Origin: Streptomyces sclerotialus
Lineage (GTDB): Bacteria; Actinomycetota; Actinomycetes; Streptomycetales; Streptomycetaceae
Assembly (NCBI GenBank): GCA_000719105.1
Contig: JODX01000027.1
Coordinates: forward strand, 1 to 64,000
Direction of reading: 5' to 3'
Length of the DNA stretch: 64,000 bases
Position 1 is the stretch's first letter. The number at the start of each line of letters is the position of its first letter. The translations under genes were made by a program, and so were the position numbers. The notes beneath the pieces were generated by a model. That model had not been told where the DNA came from. It saw only the letters and a program-made list of their open reading frames with translations, and did not search any database. Of this stretch, positions 9,356 to 19,470 are shown piece by piece.

Positions 9356-9506
9356 GTTCCATGTCCACGGGCATCTCACGCACGTCGGTGCCGCCGACGC
9401 GGACCGATCCGGCGTCCACGTCGAAGAAACGGGCGATGAGCCGGACCAAGGTGGTCTTGCCGGCACGGGACGCGCCGACCACCGCGGGTGCGGGCGTGAT
9501 GTTCAC
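9356..9506 (-). pseudogene. ABC transporter ATPase fragment
   Basis: About 49 codons read VVGASRAGKTTLVRLIARFF then DAGSVRVGGTDVREMPV, the Walker A loop and following strand of an exporter-type ABC ATPase. There is no signature motif or Walker B. The fragment ends abruptly at the methyltransferase tail near 9356. It marks a rearrangement scar. Confidence 0.6.
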
Positions 9507-9521
9507 GGTCGTAGTGCGGAT

Positions 9522-9564
9522 GTGAGTAGTTGCGGTACAGAAAGTGCCGCTGAGATTGATCTTG
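9522..9564 (+). repeat. dispersed repeat, copy 1
   Basis: It begins GTGAGTAGTTGCGGTACAG and ends GATTGATCTTG. Copy 2 at 12901-12944 matches at about 38 of 43 positions, and a weaker relative at 39101-39143 shares the two ends. Copy 1 is directly followed by a tnpA fragment, so it may be a transposon end; that is inference. Confidence 0.6.
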
Positions 9565-9573
9565 CTCGGCTAG

Positions 9574-9872
9574 CGATCTCCCGCCACAAGCTGGCCCGGG
9601 ACGGAACCAGCTCGGCTCGCTCACTCTGGTCCTCAGCACCATCGTGCTTTGGACGACCCGTTACGTCGACGCCGCCGTCGCCCAGCTACCAGGCCGAGGG
9701 CCACGCGATCCGCGAGGAGGACATCACCCGGCTCTCCCCTCTCAAGCACCGCAACCTGAACCTGCTCGGCCGCTACAGCTTCACCGCCTCGACCCCGGCC
9801 GCCGACGCCCTGCGCCCGCTGAGCGACGCGGACGCGCTCGAGCTGGACGGAGACGACGCATGCGCGGACTGA
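9574..9872 (+). pseudogene. Tn3-family transposase, 3' fragment
   Basis: ISRHKLARD, then in a second frame LSTIVLWTTRYVDAAVAQL, then in a third DITRLSPLKHRNLNLLGRYS, all match the end of the tnpA product encoded at 16363-19349. About 20 residues are missing after KLARD and one base change shifts the frame after AQL. Only the last 100 or so residues survive, on the opposite strand to the larger tnpA. It is a second, independent Tn3 remnant. Confidence 0.8.
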
Positions 9873-9971
9873 ACGCCCGCATCGGGTGACGCGGGCATAT
9901 CAGGTGGCCGGGTGCTCGGGAATCGCAAGCGCCGGCAGGGGAGCTGATGCCAGGCCGCCCGACATGTCCGA

Positions 9972-10268
9972 CTAAGCCTTGATTGATGCGGCCGACCTGG
10001 CGGCCTGCTCGATCTTCGCGCAGTAGGCTGCACGGGCTTCCTCGTCGATCTGCTGCTCGTATTCGGGGCGCACCCCGGTCCGGCCTTCGAGGCCCTCGCG
10101 CAGGATATCGGCGTGCCCGGCATGCCGGTTGGACTCGCTGAGGACATGGACCATGACGGCGAACAGGTTCGTGTTGGGATACGGCTTCCGCCACCACGGC
10201 ACGTGGCCGGGGGCGTCGAGGGGTAGCTCGTTGGGCTGGCAGAGCCGAGTCAAGGACTCCTCACACAA
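9972..10268 (-). pseudogene. DinB/DUF664 family protein, 5'-truncated
   Basis: The frame reads LDAPGHVPWW...NLFAVMVHVLSESNRHAGHADILRE, the C-terminal half of DUF664 (DinB-like, mycothiol-dependent enzyme fold) with the HAGHAD metal-ligand motif. Family members are about 170 residues; here at most 98 remain and the N-terminal helix with the first His ligand is missing. A start at 10268 would be fortuitous. It lies downstream of the MFS gene on the same strand. Confidence 0.65.
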
Positions 10269-10356
10269 TGAGCTACCGGGAATGACTGCCTGTCAGAGAG
10301 ACGTGGGGGCGGGGGCGGGGTGCGTGACGGCTCGCGGCCGACCCGACCTACGACGG

Positions 10357-11673
10357 TCACTGCGCAGGAGAACTACACGCATGCTGTTCGGTGCCGTTCT
10401 CTGATCCCGTTGAGAGGTTCGGGACGGGGACCGGGGAGGTGGGCCGGTGCCAGGTGAGAATCCAGCCGGCGGTAAGCGCCACCGCGCCGCCTGCCAGGGC
10501 GATTGCGCCGCCTGTTCCCATGCCTGCGGCCACCGCGCCCAAGCAAACCGGTCCGACACCCTGTAGCGTCATGCTGCCGGAGCCGAGCAAGCCGAAGGCC
10601 TGGCCTTGGCCATCCTGCGGCAGGGCGTCCAGGAACGGGCGTTGCAGGCCGAGACCGTAGGCGTATCCGAGGCCGCTGAGCAGCAGCAGACAGGACGAAA
10701 CGCCCACTCCGGGCTCGACAGCAAAGCCGATCAGAGGCAGCCCCGCCAACGCAATCAACGGGACTACCAGTCGCTCCCGGGCGCGTGGCCGTAGCAGTCG
10801 ACCCACCAGCAGGTCACCGACAAGCATGCCAACTGGCAGACAGCCCATCAGCACCGCGTACCAGCCGGGCGCGAAGTGGCGTTCTCCCGCGTAAGCGACG
10901 ATGAGGCCTTCCGCGCCCGCTACGAACGCGACGGGTAACCACTGGGCCAGCATCAGTCGTCGCACTGTGCGTCCGCGCAGCAGCATGCCTGCACCATGCA
11001 GGCTTGCACGGACGGCCCCGCTGTCGCCCCCAGCGCTGCCGGGTGTGCCGCCGAACTCTCCCGGCTGCAGCCGGGGTAGCCGGAAACGGATAGCAAGCGC
11101 GCAGCCGAGGTAAAGGACGGCGCTGACCGCGAGCGCCCGGCGTGGGCCGAGTGCCGCGACGACCGCACCTGCCAGCGCCAGACCGAACAATTGCGCGCCG
11201 GCGCCAGCGATGTTGTTCAGAGAACGGCCCAGTACATAGGCGTCGCCCTCCAGCGACTGCGCGACCAGCCGACTCGACGCGCCGTGAAACACCGGTGTGG
11301 CAAGGGAGAGCAGCGCCACGACACCAAGGCTTGCCGCGACCGGCATCCGCACCAGGGCGAGCAGCAGGGCGGCGGCGCACGTCAAGGCGTAGCCGCCGGT
11401 AATGAGCGCGCGGGGCGGCAGTCGGTCGGCCAGTGAGCCCAGCAACAGCGAGCCGAACAGCTGTGGGATGAAGCCGATGCCGAAGGCTACTGCGCTCAGC
11501 AGCGCGGAGCCGGTGGCCGAGAAGACCAGAACCGAGAACGTGGTGATCCGCAGCGCGTCCGCAGTGATCGCGACGGCGCGGGTTGAGAAGAGCAGCCGGA
11601 ATCGCGGCTCGGCCAGCACCTCCCGGTAGGTGGCACGGTGGTTGCCCGGCGCGGGCTCGGCGGTTGGGGTCAT
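10357..11673 (-). CDS. MFS transporter, drug-efflux type
   Basis: The 438-residue membrane protein has about twelve hydrophobic segments and the MFS loop motif GSLADRLPPRALI between segments 2 and 3. It probably exports a small molecule by proton antiport. ATG 11673 is chosen; upstream in-frame starts would run through the divergent promoter. The gene is divergent from the HTH regulator at 11761 with an 87-bp gap containing a perfect inverted repeat, which suggests local repression relieved by the substrate. A low-complexity proline-rich tail ends the protein. The substrate cannot be told, and no link to the nearby PLP operon is shown beyond proximity. Confidence 0.88.
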   Translation of the reverse strand: MTPTAEPAPGNHRATYREVLAEPRFRLLFSTRAVAITADALRITTFSVLVFSATGSALLSAVAFGIGFIPQLFGSLLLGSLADRLPPRALITGGYALTCAAALLLALVRMPVAASLGVVALLSLATPVFHGASSRLVAQSLEGDAYVLGRSLNNIAGAGAQLFGLALAGAVVAALGPRRALAVSAVLYLGCALAIRFRLPRLQPGEFGGTPGSAGGDSGAVRASLHGAGMLLRGRTVRRLMLAQWLPVAFVAGAEGLIVAYAGERHFAPGWYAVLMGCLPVGMLVGDLLVGRLLRPRARERLVVPLIALAGLPLIGFAVEPGVGVSSCLLLLSGLGYAYGLGLQRPFLDALPQDGQGQAFGLLGSGSMTLQGVGPVCLGAVAAGMGTGGAIALAGGAVALTAGWILTWHRPTSPVPVPNLSTGSENGTEQHACSSPAQ

Positions 11674-11712
11674 GACGCCCAGCCTCTCCGTGCGCCCACG
11701 CCACTCACCAAT

Positions 11713-11732
11713 GATTCGTCGCTGGACGAATC
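11713..11732. promoter_or_regulatory. operator-like inverted repeat between MFS and regulator genes
   Basis: GATTCGTC-GCTG-GACGAATC is a perfect 8-bp inverted repeat with a 4-base loop, 40 bp upstream of the MFS start and 28 bp upstream of the regulator start. It is the natural operator for the adjacent regulator. Confidence 0.65.
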
Positions 11733-11760
11733 GGAACAACGTCCGCGGTAGCATGGCAGA

Positions 11761-12738
11761 GTGCTGCGCTTCGAAGTCTCCGTCGAGGACCTGCTGCGCA
11801 GCCGGTTCGCTCTGTCGCCCGCGCTGGACCTCTGCCTACTGCTGCGCTCGCTCGCCGGTCAAGACCGGCCGCTGCCGCGAGCATGGGCCGCCCGGCTCAT
11901 GCCAGCCTTTGAACGCCTTCGCCGCGAGACCGAACTGAACGCCGCCCTTGCCCTGCAGACCCCGCGATCCGGACCGAACTTCGTCGCCCCGCCTCCACGC
12001 GGCCTCAACCAGACCTGGGCAGACGACCTGGCTATGATCCGGGCCACACCGCTGGAAGCGGCCCGGCACGAATTCGCCACCACTTTGCCTGGCCTGTCCG
12101 CCCGCGATCCCCGCGTACGCGCAGTGCTTGACTCGAAGGACGCCGTCCCCAGGATCGCCGAGGCGATGGACCAGGCGTGGCACGAGCTGCTCGCCACGGA
12201 CTGGCCGCAACTGCGCGCGATCTGTGAGCGCGATGTCGTGCACCGGGTGGGTGTGATCGGCGACCACGGATGGGCCACGACCATCGAGAGCCTGCACCCG
12301 GGCATCGCCTGGCAAGCCGGCGGCATCGAGATCGGCTTCTTCCGAGGCGGAACAGTCCGCCTCGCCGGCGACGGGCTCCTGCTGATCCCATCGGCCGTCG
12401 TCGGGCATATCGCCGCCCACACGGAAGACCCCTGGCCCAGGACCTTGGTCTATCCTGCCCGCGGCACCGCTGCCCTGTGGGGCGAGCAGGAGACCGTCCC
12501 TCAACCGGACGCGTTGACCGCTCTGGTCGGCCGGGCCCGAGCCCGGCTGCTGGTAGCGCTGGACGCCCCGGCCAGTACCAGCCACCTCGCCCGAAACCTC
12601 GCCATGGCACCCGGCGCGGTAGGAGACCACCTCGCCATCCTGCGAGGCGCGGGGCTGCTCGTCCGCGCCCGGTCCGGACGGTCGGTGCTCTACCGGCGCA
12701 CCCCGCTGGGCGAGGCGCTGGTCGCCGGTTCGGGCTGA
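11761..12738 (+). CDS. ArsR-like winged-helix transcriptional regulator
   Basis: This 325-residue protein has a long N-terminal region without a recognised fold and a C-terminal winged helix (about 255-320): RLLVALDAPASTSHLARNLAMAPGAVGDHL is the helix-turn-helix and GLLVRARSGRSVLYRRTPLGEAL is the wing. This layout is found in DUF5937/ArsR-type regulators of Streptomyces. It has no metal-binding Cys pair in the winged helix. GTG 11761 is the first codon of the recognisable protein. Its divergent MFS partner is the likely target. Confidence 0.85.
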   Translation: MLRFEVSVEDLLRSRFALSPALDLCLLLRSLAGQDRPLPRAWAARLMPAFERLRRETELNAALALQTPRSGPNFVAPPPRGLNQTWADDLAMIRATPLEAARHEFATTLPGLSARDPRVRAVLDSKDAVPRIAEAMDQAWHELLATDWPQLRAICERDVVHRVGVIGDHGWATTIESLHPGIAWQAGGIEIGFFRGGTVRLAGDGLLLIPSAVVGHIAAHTEDPWPRTLVYPARGTAALWGEQETVPQPDALTALVGRARARLLVALDAPASTSHLARNLAMAPGAVGDHLAILRGAGLLVRARSGRSVLYRRTPLGEALVAGSG

Positions 12739-12900
12739 GGGCTCAGATCAGCGCTGCTTTTTGAGGCGCCGCCAGCAGATGATTGCGCAGCCGAGGGTGA
12801 GGCCCCGGTGTCCTATCTCTGGCCCACGGTGCAAAGTAGGCGCTACAGCTCGAACGCCAAGCTACCCGGAGGCTTCGAGGGCTGTACGACTGGCCTCCGG
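12739..12900. other. gap with a possible transposase tail
   Basis: On the minus strand, 12815 down to the TGA at 12748 reads HRGLTLGCAIICWRRLKKQR, which looks like the end of a DDE transposase. It is too short to assign. Nothing else was recognised. Confidence 0.3.
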
Positions 12901-12944
12901 GTGAGTAGTTGCGGTACAGGAAGTGCCGCCGAGGATCGATCTTG
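12901..12944 (+). repeat. dispersed repeat, copy 2
   Basis: It is nearly identical to 9522-9564, with one extra G and four substitutions. No transposase fragment adjoins it on its right. Confidence 0.6.
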
Positions 12945-12979
12945 TGTAGCTGTCCGCGAGAGCGGGCGGGCTGCGTGAC

Positions 12980-13601
12980 TCAGACGTCGTCGAACGACAA
13001 CTGGTTCGGGCTGTCCCAGCCTGTCTTCTCGACACATGTGAGGCATGTAGAAGCCCGCATTTCGGTAGAGATGGGCATCCACCGGCTCTCGACAGACTCG
13101 CCTCCCGGGAAGCACGCGCGTGTTCTCACGACGGAACGACCGCGCAGCCCGCTGTATCGGCACCAGAAGTGGCCGTCCGTAACGCCACACCACTTCAGCG
13201 TTTGGAAGAGCTCAAGCGTCCACGGGAGCTCGCCCACCTCGTCATACCCGTATGCGGAGATGCTCCGGCCGTCCTCCATGACCAGGTCGTGTGTGCGCCC
13301 GCCCCCCAAACTCGTCGATGGTGCGTCAGTTGCCAGAGAGCCGTGCCGCTGAAGTACGAAGGGGACGCCTGAACTTCGACGGCCACGACTTCGCGGGGGA
13401 CTCGCTCAAATCGCGCAGTCGTAGTTCGAACTGCGGCCGCACCAACTCATGCTCCTCGCGGTGTTCATGGAGCATGGTGCATGAGACCGTGAGCTTGACC
13501 TTTGGCCTCTTCCTCCGATAGTTGGCGTAGCTTACTGCCATGTTGCACGCAGTCCCTAGTGCGCTCGCAGCGGCAATCACCCGCGCCACGTCGTCGGCCA
13601 T
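12980..13601 (-). pseudogene. hypothetical protein broken by two frameshifts
   Basis: Three consecutive frames look coding: MADDVARVIAAASALGTACN with a following basic region (start about 13601), then AVEVQASPSYFSGTALWQL, then RTHDLVMEDGRSISAYGYDE to the stop at 12980. The first part resembles short Streptomyces proteins with one hydrophobic helix followed by a KLTVS-type beta domain. Frames change near 13400 and 13315. No function is known to me. Sequencing error cannot be excluded. Confidence 0.45.
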
Positions 13602-13730
13602 ACCTCCCCCTTGTCTGCTCGCTACCTGGAACCCGTCACCACAGCTTTCGTCCGATCCCGGAGCAAGCAAACCGAGCTTGAATAGTTGTTGAGGTATCGG
13701 CTGCGGTTCTCGGGCTGGATCGGCATGTGG

Positions 13731-14349
13731 TCACAGCTCCCAGGGTTCGAGCTGGTGGGGGACGGTGCCGGAGCGCAGATCGCGCAGGTCGGGGATGTGG
13801 TTGTAGAGGGTGCCCGGGGAGACTCCGAGCAGCTTGGCGATCGAAGTGATCGAGCGGCCGGGGTCGGGCAGCAGGTCGCGGGCGGCCCGGATGATCTCCT
13901 AGGTGGCGACGGTGGGGCGTCCCCCGACCCGGCCGCGGCGCGGGCGGCGGCCAGGCTTTCGCGGGTGCCCTGGACGATGAGTTCGCGGATGAACTCGGCC
14001 AGGGCGGCGAAGACGTGGAAGACAAGCCGCCCGCCGGGTGGTGGTGGTGTCGAGGTTCTCGTGCAGCGAGGTGAAGCCAATGACGCGCTCGCGCAGTGCG
14101 GCGACCATGTTGATGAGGTGCTGGAGGCTGCGGCCGTAGCGGTCGAGCGAGGGGACGACCAACGTGTCGCCGGCGGCGAGGAAGGCGTGGCACGCCTTCA
14201 GCTCCGGGCGCAGGTCGGTCTTGCCGGACTTCTTGTCCGCGAAGATCTTCCGGCATCCGGCGGCGGTGAGGGCGTCGATCTGCTGTTCGAGCTTCTGGCC
14301 GCTTCCCGACACACGGGCGTACCCGATCTTGATCTCGGTGCGTACGAGA
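13731..14349 (-). pseudogene. tnpR: serine resolvase, broken by indels and a nonsense codon
   Basis: IKIGYARVSGSGQKLEQQID has the YARVS motif with the catalytic Ser, and LVVPSLDRYGRSLQHL follows, both typical of resolvase/invertase. ENLDTTT is followed by a +1 change into LVFHVFAALAEFIRELI, another change restores the frame at RGRVGGRPTVAT, and the next codon is TAG (13899-13901) where Glu would be expected. The frame then continues EIIRAARDLL...SITSIAKLLGVSPGTLYNHI, the DNA-binding helix-turn-helix, to TGA at 13731. The upstream start was not identified. The gene cannot give a full protein. Confidence 0.8.
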
Positions 14350-14417
14350 GGTTCGGCGACGAGGAGTTCGGGATGGCCGGATGGCTCCGGGAGGTCACTC
14401 GTGGCCTCGGATCATGT

Positions 14418-14538
14418 CAGAAAACAGTGATCCGGGGTTCTTGAATGACCCAGGTTTTTGAAGGGTTTTTTGCAGGCCCTGTGGGAGCGTGCGGGCCCTC
14501 GCCCGATGATCTTCAGAAAACGATCGTGTTGAAGACCG
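14418..14538. repeat. possible res site beside tnpR
   Basis: TCAGAAAACAGTG at 14418 and TCAGAAAACGATC at 14514 are direct copies; each is followed by a TTGAA block and GACC after 15 and 8 bases. Tn3 resolvases act on such arrays of dyads next to their own gene. Spacing and full subsite structure were not worked out. Confidence 0.35.
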
Positions 14539-14647
14539 CGTTACCCCGTGACGACGGGGATGGGGGTGATCTCTCGCAGCGAAGGTTGAGTGGCTGTCGG
14601 GACGTGGGGGCCTGTCCGGCGGATCATGTGACTACTAGGCTGCGACG

Positions 14648-15280
14648 ATGCAGTCTGCAGATCGGGGCCAGGCGAACGACTACGACAGCTTCGCCGCAAC
14701 GTATGCAGCGGAGAACGAGAACAGCCTCGTAAACGCGTACTACGAGCGGGCCGCAATGTTGGCCTCGGCCGGAGACGTGACTGGCCGTCGGATCCTGGAC
14801 GCCGGCTGCGGCTCAGGGCCCCCTGTCCTCTGCACTACGCGACCGCGGTGCCGTCGTCACCGGCATCGACGCCAGCGGCTGGGATGCTGGCGCTGGCGAG
14901 GCGGCGGCTCGGCGACGATGCAGCCCTCCACGTGGTCGACCTACGCGACGCTCTGCCGTTCGGCGACGGGACGTTCGACGACGTGGTCGCGTCGCTAGTA
15001 CTGCACTACCTGGAAGACTGGGGGCCGGCACTGACCGAGTTGCGGCGGGTACTCAGGCCCGGCGGCCGGCTGATCACGTCGGTGAGCCACCCTTTCACGG
15101 CCTACGCGCACCGGAATCCGCGACCCGACCGGCTTCCGCCTTTCCGTCATCAGCGAGCCGCAGCCTGAACCGGCCGCCCGCGAACTGTTCCCGGATGGCT
15201 TCCAGGACCTGTCGACCAACCCCAACTTCCTGTTCTTCGTCGTCGAGGTACCGCCGTCGGCCACGGGCTCAGGCAGCTAG
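14648..15280 (+). pseudogene. SAM methyltransferase with frameshifts and an internal deletion
   Basis: ATG 14648 opens NDYDSFAATYAAENENSLVN and RRILDAGCGSGP (motif I). After the CCCCCC run near 14822 the frame is lost; LHVVDLRDALPFGDGTFDDV and LTELRRVLRPGGRLITSVSH continue in another frame. After HPFTAYAHRNPRP about 45-50 residues are missing and a third frame resumes GFRLSVISEPQPEP to TAG 15280. Normal relatives are about 240 residues. At least two frame changes and one deletion make it nonfunctional. Confidence 0.8.
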
Positions 15281-15334
15281 CCAGTCGCGGATCACGAGCG
15301 AAGCCAGAATCCTGCCCCAGTAGTGTGGCTTCGC

Positions 15335-16237
15335 ATGACCGACTCCGAGATCGAGATCACCGCAGACCTGGTTCATGACCTGCTGCAGGAGCAGCATCCG
15401 GACCTCGCAGGACTGGCCATCCGCGAAGTAGCGGGCGGGTGGGGTAACCAAATGTGGCGCCTTGGGGACGACCTGGCTGTGCGCATGCCGCGTACAGAAG
15501 GTGCCCCGGACCTCCTGCGCAAAGAGTGCCGGTGGCTGCCCGTCCTGGCCCCGCGCCTGCCGCTTCCGGTCCCCAACCCCGTACGGATCGGTGAACCGTC
15601 CACGCGCTTCCCGAAGCCCTGGACCGTCATGACGTGGGTCCCGGGCGAAGCACTGGACTACACCTCCATCAGCCGCGGCGACCACGCGGCCGACACGCTG
15701 GCGGCCTTCCTCACCGCGCTCCACGTGGAGGCACCCGAAGACGCGCCGATCAGTGAGGACCGCGGCGACCACCCCAAAAAGTGCACGGACGGCTTTGACC
15801 ACTTCTTCCACGCCGTCGTCCCCGACGACCTCGCCGACGACGTCCGCGCCGTCTGGGACGACGCCGTCGCGGCACCCGAGTGGGAGGGCCCGCCGCTCTG
15901 GGTGCACGGCGACCTTCACCCCGCGAACGTCGTCGTCTCGGACGGGACGCTCTCGGGCGTGATCGACTTCGATGCCATGTTCGCTGGCGATCCGGCGTGG
16001 GACCTCGCCGCCGCATGGGTCGTCCTTCCCGCTGGCACCGCCTCGCGCTTCTTCGACGTATACGCGCAGGCAGACGAGGGGACCATCCGGCGCGCCCGCG
16101 GGCTGGCCGCCCTGAAGAGCCTGTTCCTCATGCTGATGGGCCAGAACGGCGACCGGGGCCTTCCTGGCGGCAAGCCGACATGGGGACCCGCAGGCCGGGT
16201 AGCACTCGATCGTGTTCTGAGCGGCGGTCTGATATAG
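15335..16237 (+). CDS. aminoglycoside phosphotransferase (APH) family kinase
   Basis: This 300-residue protein has the APH/choline-kinase fold: GGWGNQMWRLGDDLAVRMPR with the ATP-binding Lys position held by Arg, TWVPGEALDY, the catalytic loop WVHGDLHPANVVV with Asp and Asn, and GVIDFDAMFAGDPAWDLA with the Mg-binding Asp. Such kinases phosphorylate aminoglycosides, macrolides or metabolites; the substrate is not predictable. ATG 15335 begins the recognisable sequence; GTG 15323 is in frame upstream. It lies inside the suspected Tn3 element and is its only intact gene, so it may be cargo. Confidence 0.85.
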   Translation: MTDSEIEITADLVHDLLQEQHPDLAGLAIREVAGGWGNQMWRLGDDLAVRMPRTEGAPDLLRKECRWLPVLAPRLPLPVPNPVRIGEPSTRFPKPWTVMTWVPGEALDYTSISRGDHAADTLAAFLTALHVEAPEDAPISEDRGDHPKKCTDGFDHFFHAVVPDDLADDVRAVWDDAVAAPEWEGPPLWVHGDLHPANVVVSDGTLSGVIDFDAMFAGDPAWDLAAAWVVLPAGTASRFFDVYAQADEGTIRRARGLAALKSLFLMLMGQNGDRGLPGGKPTWGPAGRVALDRVLSGGLI

Positions 16238-16362
16238 GCACGGAGCGACCGGGCCTCATTCGATACCCGCTGCCGAAGTTGCCGCGATCTCTGTCCCGTC
16301 CCGCCGGTCGGCGGCGGGTTTCCCGGAGTGCAACTATCCGCCCCGGACGGCGGATGCGGCAC

Positions 16363-19349
16363 TCACTCCTCCTGGCCGTCGTCGTCATCGTCAGGCTCGG
16401 CAGTGTCCGGGTCGCGCAGGGGCCGGAGCCCCTTCACGGGCTGGGATGCGGTGAAGCTGTAACGGCCCAGGCAGTTGAGGTTCTTGTGCTTGAGCGGGGA
16501 CAGCCGCGCGATGTCCTCGTCCCTGATCTCGTGGCCCTCGGCGCGGAGCTGGGCGACAGCGGCGTCGATGTAGCGCGTCGTCCACAGCACCACGGCGTTC
16601 AGCACGAGCCCCAGCGCCCCGAGCTGGTCCTCCATCCCGTCCCGGTACGCCTGGTGGATGGTGCCCTTCTTGCCGTGACAGATGTCGCGGGCGAGCTTGT
16701 GGCGGGATTCCTGGACGGTGAGCTGCTTGTGCATCTGGCGACGGTAGGTGTCGTCGACCGGGTCGACGACGGCGAGCAGGTGGAGGGTCTTGGCGATGCG
16801 CCCGTACTCGGCGAACGCCTGCCCCAGCGGGGTGGGATGCCCCTCGCGGCCGAACATCCGCAGCAGGTCGTAGGCGCGGACCTGGTTGGTGACCAGGGAG
16901 CCGGCCACCCGCAGCATGTCCGGCCAGTGCGTGATCACCTTCTTCACGTTCACCTTGTTCCGCGCGATCGCCTCCAGCGGCCCGTACCCGCCCGCCGTCT
17001 CGGCACCGGGCATCTGGGCCTTCCAGAACCGCTGGTCTTCAAGGTCTTTGAAGCGCAGGGAGAAGCGGTAGCCGAGTAGCTTGAAGATGCCGAAGACCAT
17101 GTCGGAGTAAGAGGCGTTGTCGGTGGCGACCATCTCCGGCTTCACCCCGCCGTCCAGGTTCAGCAGCGCGTCCAGGATGAACAGGAAGTCGCGCGGGGTG
17201 CCGGGCACCACCATCTGCCCGGTGCCGATGACCTGGTCATTGATCGCGTTGAGTCACGTGATGCCGGTCTTCTTCGCGAAGTATTTGGGTGACGGGGCGG
17301 CCTTGATGGTGCGGACGGGGACGACGAAGCGCAGGCCGTCGACGGAGGCGAGCAGGCCCTTGCCCCAGTGCTCAACGATGGGCACCTGGGCCTGGGCCTC
17401 GATCAGAGCGGCGTTCGCCGCGGCGATGGTTTCCGCGCGCAGGTAGTACTGGTCGACGTGGACCAGCCGCGAGCGGGTCAGGGCCTCGTGGTTCGGGTTG
17501 ATGACCGGGGTCATCCCGATGTTGCACGCCTCGCTCACCAGCAGGGCGACGACCGAGGTGGTCAGGTCCTTCATCCGGGTTCTGCCATCGCCCAGGTACA
17601 CGAAGGCGTTCAAGAACCCGGTCCAGGCGTGAATCTCGAACAGCAGGTCTCGCAGATCGTTCTTCGGGAGCATCTTCTCGACGCGCTCGCGCAGCCACTT
17701 CAGCGACTTCGGCTCGCCGAGCGCGTGAAACTTCTCCACGTTCAGCTTCACCCGGCCGTTGGGCTGCACCTCAACGCTGATCTTTGCGTCTGCGCCTGCC
17801 TCGTGAAGGCGCGCGGCCATCTGCTTCCACGTCGCGTCCAGTACAACGACCAGTTCCCGAAGGTGCTGTTCGGCGTCCTCGTCCAGGCTCAGGCCCGCAA
17901 GGACGTCCTCGCGTACGGCGTCCCACCCCTTGCCCTGAAGCAGCCGGGCACGCGGGTCGGACCAGCGGTGCGAGGGGGAGGCGAAGATGTCACGGCGCTT
18001 CTCGCCCACCTTCCGCCGGGAGAGGGCCGGGAGCCGCTGTACCCGGTGAGGATCCGTCTGCCGCCGGGTGCCGCGTCCAGCGCCTTTGACTCGCCCAGCA
18101 GCGACAGGAACGGCTTGACGGTGTTGTAGCGCAGTGCCAGCGCCCCGCGCAGCGCGGTCTCCGCTGTGTCGTCGTCGTCCGGCACCAGGCTCACCACTGT
18201 GGAGGCCGCGCTGGAGAGCGCGGCCCGGGGCGCGACCTCTTCCAGGGCTCGCCACAGCGCGGCCACGTCCACATCGCAGCCGGTCTGTTCGATGAGCTCC
18301 AGTTCCTCGACGACCACCTTCGAGACCCGGGCGGTGATCCGTGCCGCCTTCTCCAGCTGCGGAAGGGTCGACAGACGCTGCTTGTCCGTGGACCGTTTCG
18401 CGGTGCTGATCAGCCGGGTGGCCATCAGGATCTCGAACAGGTCCAACGCGTCGTCGATCGCCTTCGCCTCCAGGTGGCGCATCACCGCGGTGAGTATCGC
18501 CGTGCGCTTGGGCTCCGGGGTCCGCTCCAGCTTCGGCGCCTTGGTGCCCAGCCCGTACCGGGCCAGCGCGGGAAGCCGGTTCGGCGGGATCTGCTCCAGC
18601 TTGAGGCGGCCCAGCTGGAAGGCGGCGATGTCCTCGCCCCGCAGCAACGCGGCCTTCATCGCGGTGCCGGTGGTCCGCGTCGGCGGCCGGCGCATCCGCT
18701 CCAGCTCCGAGTATCGCTTGCCCTCAGGCGTCTTCAGCGTGGCGACCAGGTCGCCGGGCAGCGCAGGGTCCGCCCGCCGGGCCGCCCTGGCGACCGTGGC
18801 GTGCAGCCACTTGTCCGCGACGGCACGCGCCTCGGCGACCTGCCGGGCCAGCACGTTCACCCCCGGCAGGAGCACCCGATTCCGGCACAGCCAGCCCACG
18901 GCGTGATCGAACAGAGCCTTCGGCACCTCCGCGTGCGCCGTCCACGCCCGGCCGTGCAAAGAAGCCCGGAACTTCCGGCCCTGGTCGTGGTCCTCGTACT
19001 GGTGGTAGCCGTACGCATCACGTATCTCCCACGCGTGCTCGTACGCCGTCGGCCTGCGCTCGGTATACCGCTTGATCTGGGAGACGTCTCCGATCTCCAG
19101 TTGCTCGGCCAGATGCTCGACGACCGGCCACGGCACCGCGAGGGGGTCCTCCAGGAACAGCCCGATATACCTCACCGTGCACATCTGGAGAGCGAAACCG
19201 AGACGGTTATGGTCGCCGCGCCGCTTCGCGATCAGCTTCAGGTCCTCGTCATCGAGGAAGAAGAAGCGCTCCAGCTCGGGCCTCGTCGGCTCCTCGGCGA
19301 ACTTTCCATACGCCTCAGCCTGTTCATCAGTCAGAAATTCCACCGGCAT
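16363..19349 (-). pseudogene. tnpA: Tn3-family transposase, frameshifted and with an in-frame stop
   Basis: The product would be about 990 residues, normal for TnpA. It starts MPVEFLTDEQAEAYGKFAEE at about 19349. The frame is lost near 18050-18080, around LDAAPGGRR, and resumes in another frame at LPALSRRKVGEKRRDIF. At 17254-17256 the sequence reads GIT-TGA-LNAIN, where Trp is expected, a TGG to TGA change. The same frame continues through VVPGTPRDFLF, VATDNASYSD and the C-terminal VVLWTTRYIDAAVAQ to the stop at 16363. The gene has two independent lesions and must be inactive. Confidence 0.9.
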
Positions 19350-19470
19350 GCGGCGGACCGTAACCATCACCCCCTAGTGATTGAGGACCTTCCGCCGAAC
19401 CCCCGCACGGCACCGATCACCCGTGCTAGAGGCCCAAGATCAAGTGCTTAGCGTTACTGGCTGTTCTGTT

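Larger units (their letters stand above)
13680..19380. mobile_element. decayed Tn3-family transposon with phosphotransferase cargo
   Basis: A broken tnpR-type resolvase (13731-14349) and a broken tnpA (16363-19349), both on the minus strand, bracket a broken methyltransferase and an intact phosphotransferase. Paired TCAGAAAAC repeats directly upstream of tnpR could be a res site. The element boundaries are estimates because I could not identify a convincing pair of 38-bp terminal inverted repeats. That the two transposition genes belong to one element is inference from order and family. Confidence 0.45.

Noticed and set aside
10357..11673. MFS transporter as the exporter of the PLP-operon product
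   Set aside because: Remnant DNA separates them, it has its own divergent regulator and operator, and there is no Zur-like site.
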